Shown here: one piece after another, positions 25,090-32,316 of the stretch | Position numbering within the stretch: position 1 is the stretch's first letter | Layout of the letters: the number at the start of each line of letters is the position of its first letter | DNA from: Gammaproteobacteria bacterium | GTDB taxonomy: Bacteria > Pseudomonadota > Gammaproteobacteria > Eutrophobiales > Eutrophobiaceae | Direction of reading: 5' to 3' | Assembly: GCA_026710545.1 (NCBI GenBank) | Contig: JAPOQU010000086.1 | Span: 1 to 40,761, forward strand | Length of the DNA stretch: 40,761 bases | Position numbers and translations under genes: made by a program | The notes under the pieces: generated by a model | Told to the model about the DNA's origin: nothing | The model's input: the letters and a program-made list of their open reading frames with translations, nothing else | Databases searched by the model: none

Positions 25090-25218
25090 TTATGACTCCG
25101 CCAGCAGGTTCTTGATAACAGCCTCGATTGCCTGTGCTGCTGCCGGCGCAGATAACCGTGCGGCCGATAAGACCGCGCTTATGATAAACAGGCTGAAAAT
25201 AAAAAATCTGCGTGGCAT
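25090..25218 (-). CDS. 42-residue predicted secreted peptide upstream of the MFS gene
   Basis: ATG at 25218, stop TAA at 25092-25090. The peptide starts MPRRFFIFSLFIISAVLSAA, a textbook signal peptide with a likely AQA cleavage site near residue 30, leaving only about 12 residues (IEAVIKNLLAES). It ends 8 bases before the MFS start. It could be a small membrane peptide, a leader peptide, or the remnant of a longer exported protein. No ribosome site is clear. Unrecognised. Confidence 0.4.
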   Translation of the reverse strand: MPRRFFIFSLFIISAVLSAARLSAPAAAQAIEAVIKNLLAES

Positions 25219-25295
25219 GTTAAGATGCTCGGCAACCGCCGGTCGGTCGGGACCGGGCAAGGCTGAATAGAACCTTTTTCGTTTGAACTTATATC

Positions 25296-25820
25296 ATGAT
25301 CAGGACTTTTGAGGGTATCACACCTGTAATAGGCGCATCCACATTTATCGATGAGACGGCAGTCGTCATCGGTAACGTGACCATAGGGGAAGACTCTTCA
25401 GTCTGGCCGGCAACCGTAATCCGTGGGGACGTGAACCGCATCACCATCGGCGACAGGACCAGTATCCAGGACGGTTCGGTACTGCACGTCAACCACGACG
25501 ACGAACATAACCCCGGGGGCGACCCGCTCAGTATCGGCAGCAACGTCACCGTAGGCCACAAGGTCATGCTGCATGGCTGCAGCGTCAACGACCGTTGCCT
25601 GATAGGCATGTCCACAACCATCCTGGACAAGGCGGTAGTCGAATCCAACACCATCATCGGCGCCGGCAGCCTGGTCTCGCCCGGAAAAGTCTTGGAAAGC
25701 GGCTACCTGTACGTCGGCACACCGGCGCGCCAGGTGCGCAAACTGACGGAGGATGAACTCGCCTACCTGGACCTCGCCGCGGAATACTACGTGCAACTGA
25801 AGACGAAACACCGCGTATAA
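25296..25820 (+). CDS. Gamma-class carbonic anhydrase family protein
   Basis: 174 residues, left-handed beta-helix of hexapeptide repeats (VIGNVTIGEDSSVWPATVIR). Zinc ligands fit His67 (LHVNH), His88 and His93 (GHKVMLHGC), the same spacing as YrdA/CaiE-type proteins. A C-terminal helix follows LYVGTPARQVRKL. The family includes active carbonic anhydrases and inactive relatives. It lies 46 bases before the UbiD-family decarboxylase and is probably in the same transcript. Confidence 0.9.
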   Translation: MIRTFEGITPVIGASTFIDETAVVIGNVTIGEDSSVWPATVIRGDVNRITIGDRTSIQDGSVLHVNHDDEHNPGGDPLSIGSNVTVGHKVMLHGCSVNDRCLIGMSTTILDKAVVESNTIIGAGSLVSPGKVLESGYLYVGTPARQVRKLTEDELAYLDLAAEYYVQLKTKHRV

Positions 25821-25866
25821 GCAACCCAAAGGCACTACCGACAACTGAAATGTAACGAGAACAATC

Positions 25867-27234
25867 ATGGACCTGGCAAAACGCAACCTCATCGACCTGC
25901 AATCCTATGTTGAATTCATGGAGCGGCACAATCACCTGATCCGGGTAAAAAGCGAGGTGGACCCGGACTTCGAACTGGCCGGGATCGCCCGGAAATTCGA
26001 GGGCGGCAAAGCCGTGCTGTTCGAGAACGTCAAGGGCCGGGATTACCCGGTACTGATCGGCCTGTACTGGAACCGCGACTTCATGGCCAGGTTTTTCCAG
26101 ACCACCAGCGCCCGCCTGCCCTTCGTGCTGGCCGACGACATCCGCGCCTGGCGCCGGAACCCCATTGAACCCGTGGTGGTAAAACTGGGTCCGGCCAACG
26201 AGGTAGTCGAGACGGATCCGGACCTTTCCGCCTTGCCGATACCGCACGCTGCCGAGGGTGACGGCGGCCCTTACCTGACGTCCAGTGTCGTCATCGCAAA
26301 AGACCCGGACACGGGAGTGCGCAACCTGTCCATCCACCGCATGATGGTGACCGGCAGGAACCGCTTCACCCTGTTGCTGGAGGAACTCGGCCACCTGATG
26401 GATTATTTCAAACGGGCCGAGGCAAAAGGGCAGCCGCTTGAGCTTACCGTCAACAACGGCGCGGACTACGCCCTGAGCATGGCGGCCGCATCCCCGGCCT
26501 CCGCCGCGCCCCTGGAAATGGATGAAATCGGCATCGCCTGCCAGATGCACGGCGCGCCGGTCAGGTTGATCGAAGCGCAGACCGTGGGCGTGGAAGCCTG
26601 GGCCGATGCGCAATTCGTCATCGAAGGGAGGATCCTGCCCGGCGTGCGCGAAGCGGAAGGCCCTTACGCCGAGGTCACGGGTTATTACGCCGGCGTCGAT
26701 GACCGCTGGGTGTTTGAAACCTCCGCCATTACCCGGCGGCGCCAACCGATCTTCCATTCCATACTCTCGGGCAAGGAGGTCTACAACGCCTACGGCCTGA
26801 TCGCCGGGGCCGGGGCGTTCGACAAGATTCACAGCCTGGTGCCGGAGGTCACCGCGGTGCACTTCTCCGACGGCAGCGTGCCCTACCACCTGGTGGTGCA
26901 GATCGACAAGAAACACGAGGGCAGCCAGCGCAACGCCATCATGGCCGCGTTTGTCTCACTCGCATTCGTGAAGACGGTGACCGTGGTGGATACGGACGTG
27001 GACCTCTACAGCCTGGCGGACGTGGACTGGGCCGTGCAGACACGCTGCCGCTTCGACCGCGACCTGTTGCCCATCCCCGACGCCATCGGCCATCGCCTGA
27101 ACCCCATGGTGGATGACGACAAGTGGACGCGGCTGGGCATCGACGCCACCGTGCCGCTGCCGCGGGAGGACAAATACAGGCGGGTCACCATGCGCGCGGT
27201 GAACCTGGACGATTTTGATATTGAAGGCGCCTGA
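25867..27234 (+). CDS. UbiD family (prenylated-FMN) decarboxylase
   Basis: 455 residues, usual length for the family. Conserved parts are SSVVIAKDPDTGVRNLSIHR, the catalytic-Glu region REAEGPYAEVTGYY and FHSILSGKE. The enzymes use prenylated FMN, made by UbiX, to (de)carboxylate aromatic or alpha,beta-unsaturated acids. No ubiX gene is in the window. This branch looks like the aromatic-acid decarboxylase group rather than the ubiquinone UbiD, judged from context of aromatic catabolism; this is an inference. The gamma carbonic anhydrase directly upstream may handle CO2/bicarbonate. Confidence 0.9.
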   Translation: MDLAKRNLIDLQSYVEFMERHNHLIRVKSEVDPDFELAGIARKFEGGKAVLFENVKGRDYPVLIGLYWNRDFMARFFQTTSARLPFVLADDIRAWRRNPIEPVVVKLGPANEVVETDPDLSALPIPHAAEGDGGPYLTSSVVIAKDPDTGVRNLSIHRMMVTGRNRFTLLLEELGHLMDYFKRAEAKGQPLELTVNNGADYALSMAAASPASAAPLEMDEIGIACQMHGAPVRLIEAQTVGVEAWADAQFVIEGRILPGVREAEGPYAEVTGYYAGVDDRWVFETSAITRRRQPIFHSILSGKEVYNAYGLIAGAGAFDKIHSLVPEVTAVHFSDGSVPYHLVVQIDKKHEGSQRNAIMAAFVSLAFVKTVTVVDTDVDLYSLADVDWAVQTRCRFDRDLLPIPDAIGHRLNPMVDDDKWTRLGIDATVPLPREDKYRRVTMRAVNLDDFDIEGA

Positions 27235-27265
27235 TTTCGTTATTCCCTGCGTTATCACCCTGCTG

Positions 27266-27294
27266 TTGACTACAAGGATACAAGGATATACACT
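27266..27294 (+). promoter_or_regulatory. Sigma-70-type promoter of the toxin-antitoxin operon
   Basis: TTGACT (27266-27271), 17 bases, TACACT (27289-27294). The spacer contains a tandem ACAAGGAT repeat, a plausible operator for the AbrB-type antitoxin. Confidence 0.55.
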
Positions 27295-27322
27295 TTCCTT
27301 ACATTCTTACTTTTGAGATATT

Positions 27323-27547
27323 ATGTTAGCTAAATTGACGTCCAAAAATCAGTTAACTCTTCCGAAAAAGGTGATATCCGGTCTGGAGGGTACGGAGTAT
27401 TTCGATGTGTCCAGGGAGAACGGCCGTATCGTGCTGACGCCCGTGCGTCTTGCCCGTGCTGACTCTGTGCGATCAAAGCTGGCCGAGATGGGTATATCCG
27501 AGGCTGACATTTCCGATGCAATATCCTGGGCGCGTCATGACCGATGA
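27323..27547 (+). CDS. AbrB/MazE-type antitoxin
   Basis: 74 residues. The N-terminal SpoVT-AbrB swapped-hairpin fold is seen in LAKLTSKNQLTLPKKVISGL, then YFDVSRENGRIVLTPV. The C-terminal helix (SVRSKLAEMGISEADISDAI) would bind and block the toxin. Its stop overlaps the PIN-domain gene by 4 bases (ATGA), the classic type II toxin-antitoxin layout. It probably binds its own promoter. Confidence 0.88.
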   Translation: MLAKLTSKNQLTLPKKVISGLEGTEYFDVSRENGRIVLTPVRLARADSVRSKLAEMGISEADISDAISWARHDR

Positions 27548-27993
27548 AACCCCCTCGCGTTGTCCTCGACACCCATGTGCTGCTGTCGGCGTTACTGTTC
27601 CAAACCGGGGTGCTCACCTGGCTGCGCCAGGCATGGCAGACGGAAAACATCCAGCCGTTATCGAGCCGGGAGACGGCGGTTGAGTTAATCCGGGTCCTGG
27701 CCTACCCCAAATTCAACCTGACCAGCGGTGAACAAGAGGAATTGCTGGCTGATTACCTGCCCTGGTGCGAGACTGTTGTCGTGTCAGATCCACCTCCAGT
27801 CCCGCAGTGTCGCGATCCCCTTGATCGCCCATTCCTTGAACTTGCGATTGTTGCAGAGGCAGATGCGCTGATAACCGGTGATAACGACCTTCTTGCTTTG
27901 ACAAAAGTATTTCCTGTCCCGATTCTCTCGCCGCGCACGTTCCGGAACACATGCCCCCTGCCGGATATTCCGATAAGCCGTAAAGAAATTTGA
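27544..27993 (+). CDS. PIN-domain toxin (ribonuclease)
   Basis: 149 residues. The acidic PIN residues are D9 (VVLDTHVLLSALL), E47 (ETAVELIRVL), D91/D94 (CRDPLDRPFLELA) and D113 (LITGDNDLLAL). The family cleaves RNA with Mg2+, and the AbrB-type protein encoded in front should neutralise it. It belongs to the COG1569-like PIN group rather than VapC of the shorter kind. After its stop comes a copy of the structured repeat (28015-28091). Confidence 0.88.
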   Translation: MKPPRVVLDTHVLLSALLFQTGVLTWLRQAWQTENIQPLSSRETAVELIRVLAYPKFNLTSGEQEELLADYLPWCETVVVSDPPPVPQCRDPLDRPFLELAIVAEADALITGDNDLLALTKVFPVPILSPRTFRNTCPLPDIPISRKEI

Positions 27994-28014
27994 TGTTGGC
28001 GCTGGACAAGCAAG

Positions 28015-28091
28015 ACAAATCGGCAGGACAGCCGATTTGCACAGCGACAGCTGCCCGAAGGGTTGCGTCCAGGGATGGACGCAATGAACGC
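28015..28091. repeat. Second, partial copy of the structured repeat
   Basis: Read on the minus strand it aligns to the core of the 15097-15272 element: GTTCATTG, then stem TTGCGTCCA/TGGACGCAA (28084-28063, loop TCCC), stem CAGC/GCTG (28053-28042), and stem CAAATCGGC/GCCGATTTG (28039-28016). Stem bases differ from the first copy in a compensating way while loops are kept. The terminal repeats are absent. It lies between convergent genes and could act as a bidirectional terminator. Confidence 0.78.
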
Positions 28092-28113
28092 ATCACCTGG
28101 TGAGAAATCCGGG

Positions 28114-28608
28114 CTATTTGGGATAGCGCTGCGCTTCCGGGCGGTGCTCTTTCCAGCGGAAGAACTCGACGATGTAACCACCCGGGTCGTACAGGCTGAA
28201 CTGTTCTATCATCCCGTCGGCGCCGGTTATGATGCCGTTTTTGATCTTGATGCCTTCCACGTCCTTGACCTTGTCCCACCAGGCTTCCAGTTCCGCCGTG
28301 TCGATGGACAGCAAGGCGCCCTTGTCCTCGATCGGCTTCAGCGCGCCGCCGGTAGCGTTAACCAGGCCGATATAGGAATCCGCCGTCAACTCAAAGATCA
28401 CTACCCAGTCCTCTTCGGTCACCGGTTTAAGACCAAGTACGTTCCTGTACCAGTCCGCCGCAGCCTGCAGATCACTGTAATAAAAGAACGGCACGCCGCC
28501 TGCTATGGACGGATGGCCTTCATCTGCCGCGACTGTAGTGATTGATACCAGGACGCTGACGGCCAGGCAGGTGAGAAAAACACCAACGGATTTCATGTAT
28601 GCACTCAT
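28114..28608 (-). CDS. Exported VOC (glyoxalase/bleomycin-resistance fold) protein
   Basis: 164 residues with a signal peptide (KSVGVFLTCLAVSVLVSITT, cleavage near VAA-DE). The VOC domain starts at VPFFYYSDLQAAADWYRNVL and ends with SLYDPGGYIVEFF, whose Glu is the usual metal ligand. VOC proteins include dioxygenases, isomerases and binding proteins; one domain with a signal peptide suggests a periplasmic enzyme or binding protein. Function unknown. GGGG is upstream of the first ATG; a second ATG four codons later is possible. Confidence 0.75.
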   Translation of the reverse strand: MSAYMKSVGVFLTCLAVSVLVSITTVAADEGHPSIAGGVPFFYYSDLQAAADWYRNVLGLKPVTEEDWVVIFELTADSYIGLVNATGGALKPIEDKGALLSIDTAELEAWWDKVKDVEGIKIKNGIITGADGMIEQFSLYDPGGYIVEFFRWKEHRPEAQRYPK

Positions 28609-28650
28609 GTTGATTCCCCTGTGGGTAGAGCTATGAATAGTAGCATAACC

Positions 28651-28664
28651 CCGGCGCGCGCCGG
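28651..28664. repeat. CCGGCGCGCGCCGG palindrome
   Basis: A 14-base perfect palindrome followed by AATGAC between the VOC and NSS genes. It resembles the dispersed repeat in which GTCATTCC precedes a GC-rich inverted repeat. Confidence 0.55.
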
Positions 28665-28680
28665 AATGACGCGGTTTGTA

Positions 28681-29988
28681 CTAACCTGCCAGCGTTTCGT
28701 ACAACGTCCCGGCCAGGACAGTCAGCAGGATCCCCGGGGCAATCCACTTGATCCAGTAAAAGTAAACGGATGCCGGCAGGCCGTGGCTGGCGCCGAAGAC
28801 CTGTCTGACCGTATCCGCCCTGCCGATCCCCCAGGCCAGCGCAAGCAGCGCCAGGCAGCCGCCGATCATCATCCCGGCAGAACCGAACAGCAGGTCCGCG
28901 ATGGCGATGTTCTCGGGAAAAATCGTAAAAAATACTGCCAGCAGGGATTGTATTACGACCAGGGCAACGAGCAGCCGGGTCTTGCTGAAACGGATCACAT
29001 CGGCATCACCGAGCAGGCCGCCCACCACCGCCTGAAGTACCGCAACGTAAGACAGCAACGTGACCAGGAACAGGGAAACCAGCATCAGGCTGCCGAATAA
29101 ACGGCCGCCGGGAAGGATGCTGAACAGACCGGGCAAGGTCTCGAACAGCAGTGTCGGGCCTGCCGTCAAATCTATGCCGAATACCAGCAGGGCCGGTATC
29201 AGGTACAGCGCAGCAAGCAATGCCGCGCCGGTATCGCTGACACACGTCATGACCGACAGTTTCGGCAGCCGGATGTCATCCCTCAGATAACTGCCGTATA
29301 TCAGGGTGAGGGTGCCGCCCAGTCCGATTGAAAAATAAGCCTGGCCCATGGCGGCAAACACCTCGGTAAAGCCAATCTTGCTGAAATCCACCTGCAGGAA
29401 TACCGACAGGTGCGACGTGGCGCCCGGGAGTCGCAACACCGTGTATATGAGATAAAAGCTGACCAGGAAGAAAAATGGTACAAACAGGTTGCTGACAAAC
29501 TCGATGCCGCGCCGGACACCGCGGTGGATGATGAGGGCGGAAGCCAGCAGGATGAGCAGCGCCAGGAATAATTGCAGGTGGTTATCGCCCAGCCCTGCCG
29601 TGAAGGCCGGCGTCGTTGCTTCGGAAAACCCGTGCGCCAGCGAAAAATAACCGCTGTAGAATACGTGTCCGATGACAACCAGGTAATAGCCCCCGGCGAT
29701 CGTGATGCAGAGTAACAAGGCATAACCGGCCAGGCGCCCGTACCCCGGCCCGAACGCCGCCATGAACGCGCCGATAGTCCCCTGCCGGGTGTGTCTTGCC
29801 AACGCCCATTCCGCCATCAACGCGGGCAACGACAGGAACACGACGCAGGCGATAAACAGGACCAGGAACGCGCTGCCGCCGTGGCTGCCCATCATATACG
29901 GGAAACGCCACACGTTGCCGATGCCGATGGCAAGGCCGGCAGTCGCCAGTAATGACGTCAGGAAAGAACTGAAGCGTTGGCTGGACAA
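28681..29988 (-). CDS. Sodium-dependent NSS/SNF family transporter
   Basis: 435 residues with about 11-12 membrane helices. The TM1 signature is LATAGLAIGIGNVWRFPYMM, with the substrate/Na+ site typical of LeuT-like transporters, and TM6 has IGLGGTLTLIYGSYL. The start is TTG at 29988, since an in-frame stop lies three codons upstream. Family members import amino acids, amines or related compounds with Na+. It begins 19 bases after the ligase stop, so it is the last gene of the hcr-like operon and may supply its substrate. Confidence 0.88.
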   Translation of the reverse strand: MSSQRFSSFLTSLLATAGLAIGIGNVWRFPYMMGSHGGSAFLVLFIACVVFLSLPALMAEWALARHTRQGTIGAFMAAFGPGYGRLAGYALLLCITIAGGYYLVVIGHVFYSGYFSLAHGFSEATTPAFTAGLGDNHLQLFLALLILLASALIIHRGVRRGIEFVSNLFVPFFFLVSFYLIYTVLRLPGATSHLSVFLQVDFSKIGFTEVFAAMGQAYFSIGLGGTLTLIYGSYLRDDIRLPKLSVMTCVSDTGAALLAALYLIPALLVFGIDLTAGPTLLFETLPGLFSILPGGRLFGSLMLVSLFLVTLLSYVAVLQAVVGGLLGDADVIRFSKTRLLVALVVIQSLLAVFFTIFPENIAIADLLFGSAGMMIGGCLALLALAWGIGRADTVRQVFGASHGLPASVYFYWIKWIAPGILLTVLAGTLYETLAG

Positions 29989-30007
29989 GAGTTCGTATTA
30001 TCAGTAG

Positions 30008-31297
30008 TTATTGCTGTTTCTCTATGAAAAACCGTTTACCCTTCATTTCAAACCGCGGCAGCGATGCGGGTTCCACCACCGTGATATCCGCTTGCAAACC
30101 CAGCTTCCCGGTGATCATCTGTGCCAGCGCCGATGTCGTTGACATACGGTCGGCGCCGGGCACGACTTCAATTTCCAGGGAAAGCGCGTGCATCTCTCCC
30201 CGGGTGGACACGGTCGTACGGTATTCTTCTATCCCGTCCACGCTGCGTACCAGGTTATCGATCGCGCTGGGGTAAATATTGACCCCGCGTACCGTCACCA
30301 TATCATCCACACGGCCGATAATGCCACCCTCAAGGAACAACAGGTGGTGGGTCCCGGCCTGCGGTTCGGCATAGCGGACTACGTCCCCGGTCCGGTAACG
30401 GATGACCGGAAAGCCCCAGCGCCCAAGGTTGGTCAACACCAGTTCGCCTTCCTCGCCGGAGTTGACCTGCCTGCCTGCCGTATCCAGCACCTCCGCGATA
30501 AACTCGGTTTCGTTGATCAATAAACCGTTCGGTTGCGTTGCCGTCTCAAAGCCGTAGGCGCCGACTTCCGTTGCGCCCGAGTGATCCCGGCACCGGGCTG
30601 ACCAGCCGGCCTCGATGCGCTGCTTCACCGCCGGTATGTTGGCGCCCGGTTCGCCCGCGTGGATGGTCGTGTGGACAGCCAGTTCGCCGAGGTCAAAAGC
30701 GTTTTCCGCGGCAACGTCGAGCAGGTGCAGCGCATAGCTGGGTGTACAGCACAATACCGTACACCCAGTTTCCCGCATCAGCTTCAGGCGCTCCAGCGAG
30801 GAGCGGCCGCCGCCGGGAACGAGTAATGCGCCCAGTTGGCGCGCCCCTTCCACCGCGGCCCAGAAGCCGATAAACGGCCCGAATGAAAAGGCGCAGAATA
30901 TCCTGTCGTCCGGGCCCACGCCAGCGGCGGAAAACACCTGCTTCCAGCAGCGTCCCCACCAGTCCCAGCTTTCCGGGGTGTCAAGCACCCGCAGCGGTTC
31001 GCCCTGCGTCCCTGAAGTCTGGTGGAAACGGACATACCGGGCCAGGGGGTAAGTCAGGTTTGCCGCGAAATTGCCGTTTTCCTGGTCCGCTGCCAGCTCA
31101 CTTTTTTCGGTGAGCGGCAGCCGTGAAATATCTTCGGGAGACTGGATACTGCCGGGATTTATCCCGGCCCCGTCCAGCTTGTTTGTGTAGAACCGGTTCC
31201 GCCGGTAAATTTCGGCCAGGGTCTGTTGCAGTTTTGCCAGTTGCAGCTCTTCAACAGCGGCCCTGGAGGGTAGACTCAAAGCGTCCGTATAACTCAT
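30008..31297 (-). CDS. Phenylacetate-CoA ligase (PaaK) family acyl-CoA ligase
   Basis: 429 residues, the length of PaaK. The P-loop is HQTSGTQGEP (92-101), the adenine/substrate motif HSGATEVGAYG, and the hinge region RYRTGDVV and GRVDDMVTVRGVNIYPSAI. It adenylates a carboxylic acid and transfers it to CoA in the cytoplasm. PaaK proper acts on phenylacetate, but relatives act on other aryl acids such as indoleacetate or aminobenzoates. The ATG overlaps the hcrB-like stop by 4 bases, tying it to the molybdoenzyme, so the CoA ester it makes is probably that enzyme's substrate. Confidence 0.88.
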   Translation of the reverse strand: MSYTDALSLPSRAAVEELQLAKLQQTLAEIYRRNRFYTNKLDGAGINPGSIQSPEDISRLPLTEKSELAADQENGNFAANLTYPLARYVRFHQTSGTQGEPLRVLDTPESWDWWGRCWKQVFSAAGVGPDDRIFCAFSFGPFIGFWAAVEGARQLGALLVPGGGRSSLERLKLMRETGCTVLCCTPSYALHLLDVAAENAFDLGELAVHTTIHAGEPGANIPAVKQRIEAGWSARCRDHSGATEVGAYGFETATQPNGLLINETEFIAEVLDTAGRQVNSGEEGELVLTNLGRWGFPVIRYRTGDVVRYAEPQAGTHHLLFLEGGIIGRVDDMVTVRGVNIYPSAIDNLVRSVDGIEEYRTTVSTRGEMHALSLEIEVVPGADRMSTTSALAQMITGKLGLQADITVVEPASLPRFEMKGKRFFIEKQQ

Positions 31298-32316
31298 ATC
31301 AGGGACTGGCGCGCCAGCTTTTTCCTGGTTTCCCGCATGTCATCCCCGCGCAATTCCCGCAACGCACAGCGCGTAACATGGGCCACGGCGCGTTTGCGCC
31401 AGTGGGGGGCAAAATCCGTGTTCTTGACCGGTTTTGCCGCCTTTGCGCAGGCTGCCGCCATATCCTCAATCACCTCGTCCGTGAGTCCCTTGCCCCGAAG
31501 TTGTTCGTTGACTGCCGCACACACCACGGGTTGCGATGCGACCGCGCCCAGCACGACGCGCGCGTCCGCGATCACGTCATGTTCATCAAATTCAAGCGCG
31601 GCGGCAACCGACAGGACCGGGAAATCAAAAGAGCCGCGGCGGCGCAATTTCCAGTAGGTGCTTCTGGTAGCGCCCGCCTGCGGCAGGATGATATTGGTCA
31701 GGATCTCCTCTCTCCTGCGCGTCAGGTAGTGGATGCCATCGTCCTGGTACAGGTGCTGCAGGGGGAGCGTGCGGCGGCCGGCGGCCGAAACCAGTTCAAC
31801 CTCGGCGCGCAATGCGATCAGCGCCGGCGCGGTATCGGTGGACGAGGTCGCCAGGCATTTCTTGCTGCCGGTCGAAACCCAGCAGATGTCCCCGTCTTTT
31901 TTCATGCAGAAGTCTATAGCCTTGCGCCATTCATGGTTCTGGTCATAGTAATTGCAACGGGTATCCAGGCAGATGTTGCCCCCCAGTGTGCCCATGTTGC
32001 GCAGGTGCGGCGTTGCGACCTGGGCGGCCGCCTGCCATAAGCCTGCATACGCCGATTTGACCGTTTTGTTTTGCTCAAGTGAGGTCAGGGTTACGCCCGC
32101 GCCGATGGTCAGGCCCGCGCCGTTGGTCAACTTTTTCAAGGAATCGATATGGCGCAACGCCACCAGGGTGCGCGGTGTCTGCTGGCGCCGCTTCATGTTA
32201 GGCAGCAGGTCGGTGCCGCCGGCGACGACCATGGCATCGTCTTCCCCGGCCAGTATCTGTGCCGCCTCGTCAACGTCCCGCGGCCGGTAATAATGGAATT
32301 GCGGCAGCCGCATCAT
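31294..32316 (-). CDS. hcrB: FAD subunit of a 4-hydroxybenzoyl-CoA reductase-like enzyme, with [4Fe-4S] insertion
   Basis: 340 residues. FAD motifs are VVAGGTDLLPNM (30-41) and ATPHLRNMGTLGGNI (101-115). Directly after these comes an insertion holding C121, C137, C145 and C154; the spacing 16, 8 and 9 equals that of the four [4Fe-4S] ligands of Thauera aromatica HcrB (C122, C138, C146, C155), as I recall them. This insertion is absent from ordinary xanthine dehydrogenases and marks ferredoxin-driven reductive members. The start overlaps hcrA-like by 4 bases and the stop overlaps the ligase. Exact substrate is unproven. Confidence 0.88.
   Translation of the reverse strand: MMRLPQFHYYRPRDVDEAAQILAGEDDAMVVAGGTDLLPNMKRRQQTPRTLVALRHIDSLKKLTNGAGLTIGAGVTLTSLEQNKTVKSAYAGLWQAAAQVATPHLRNMGTLGGNICLDTRCNYYDQNHEWRKAIDFCMKKDGDICWVSTGSKKCLATSSTDTAPALIALRAEVELVSAAGRRTLPLQHLYQDDGIHYLTRRREEILTNIILPQAGATRSTYWKLRRRGSFDFPVLSVAAALEFDEHDVIADARVVLGAVASQPVVCAAVNEQLRGKGLTDEVIEDMAAACAKAAKPVKNTDFAPHWRKRAVAHVTRCALRELRGDDMRETRKKLARQSLI

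Noticed and set aside
25654..26916. 420-residue minus-strand ORF opposite the UbiD gene
   Set aside because: Antisense frame kept open by GC-rich codon use. The product has no family features, while the plus-strand UbiD protein is complete.
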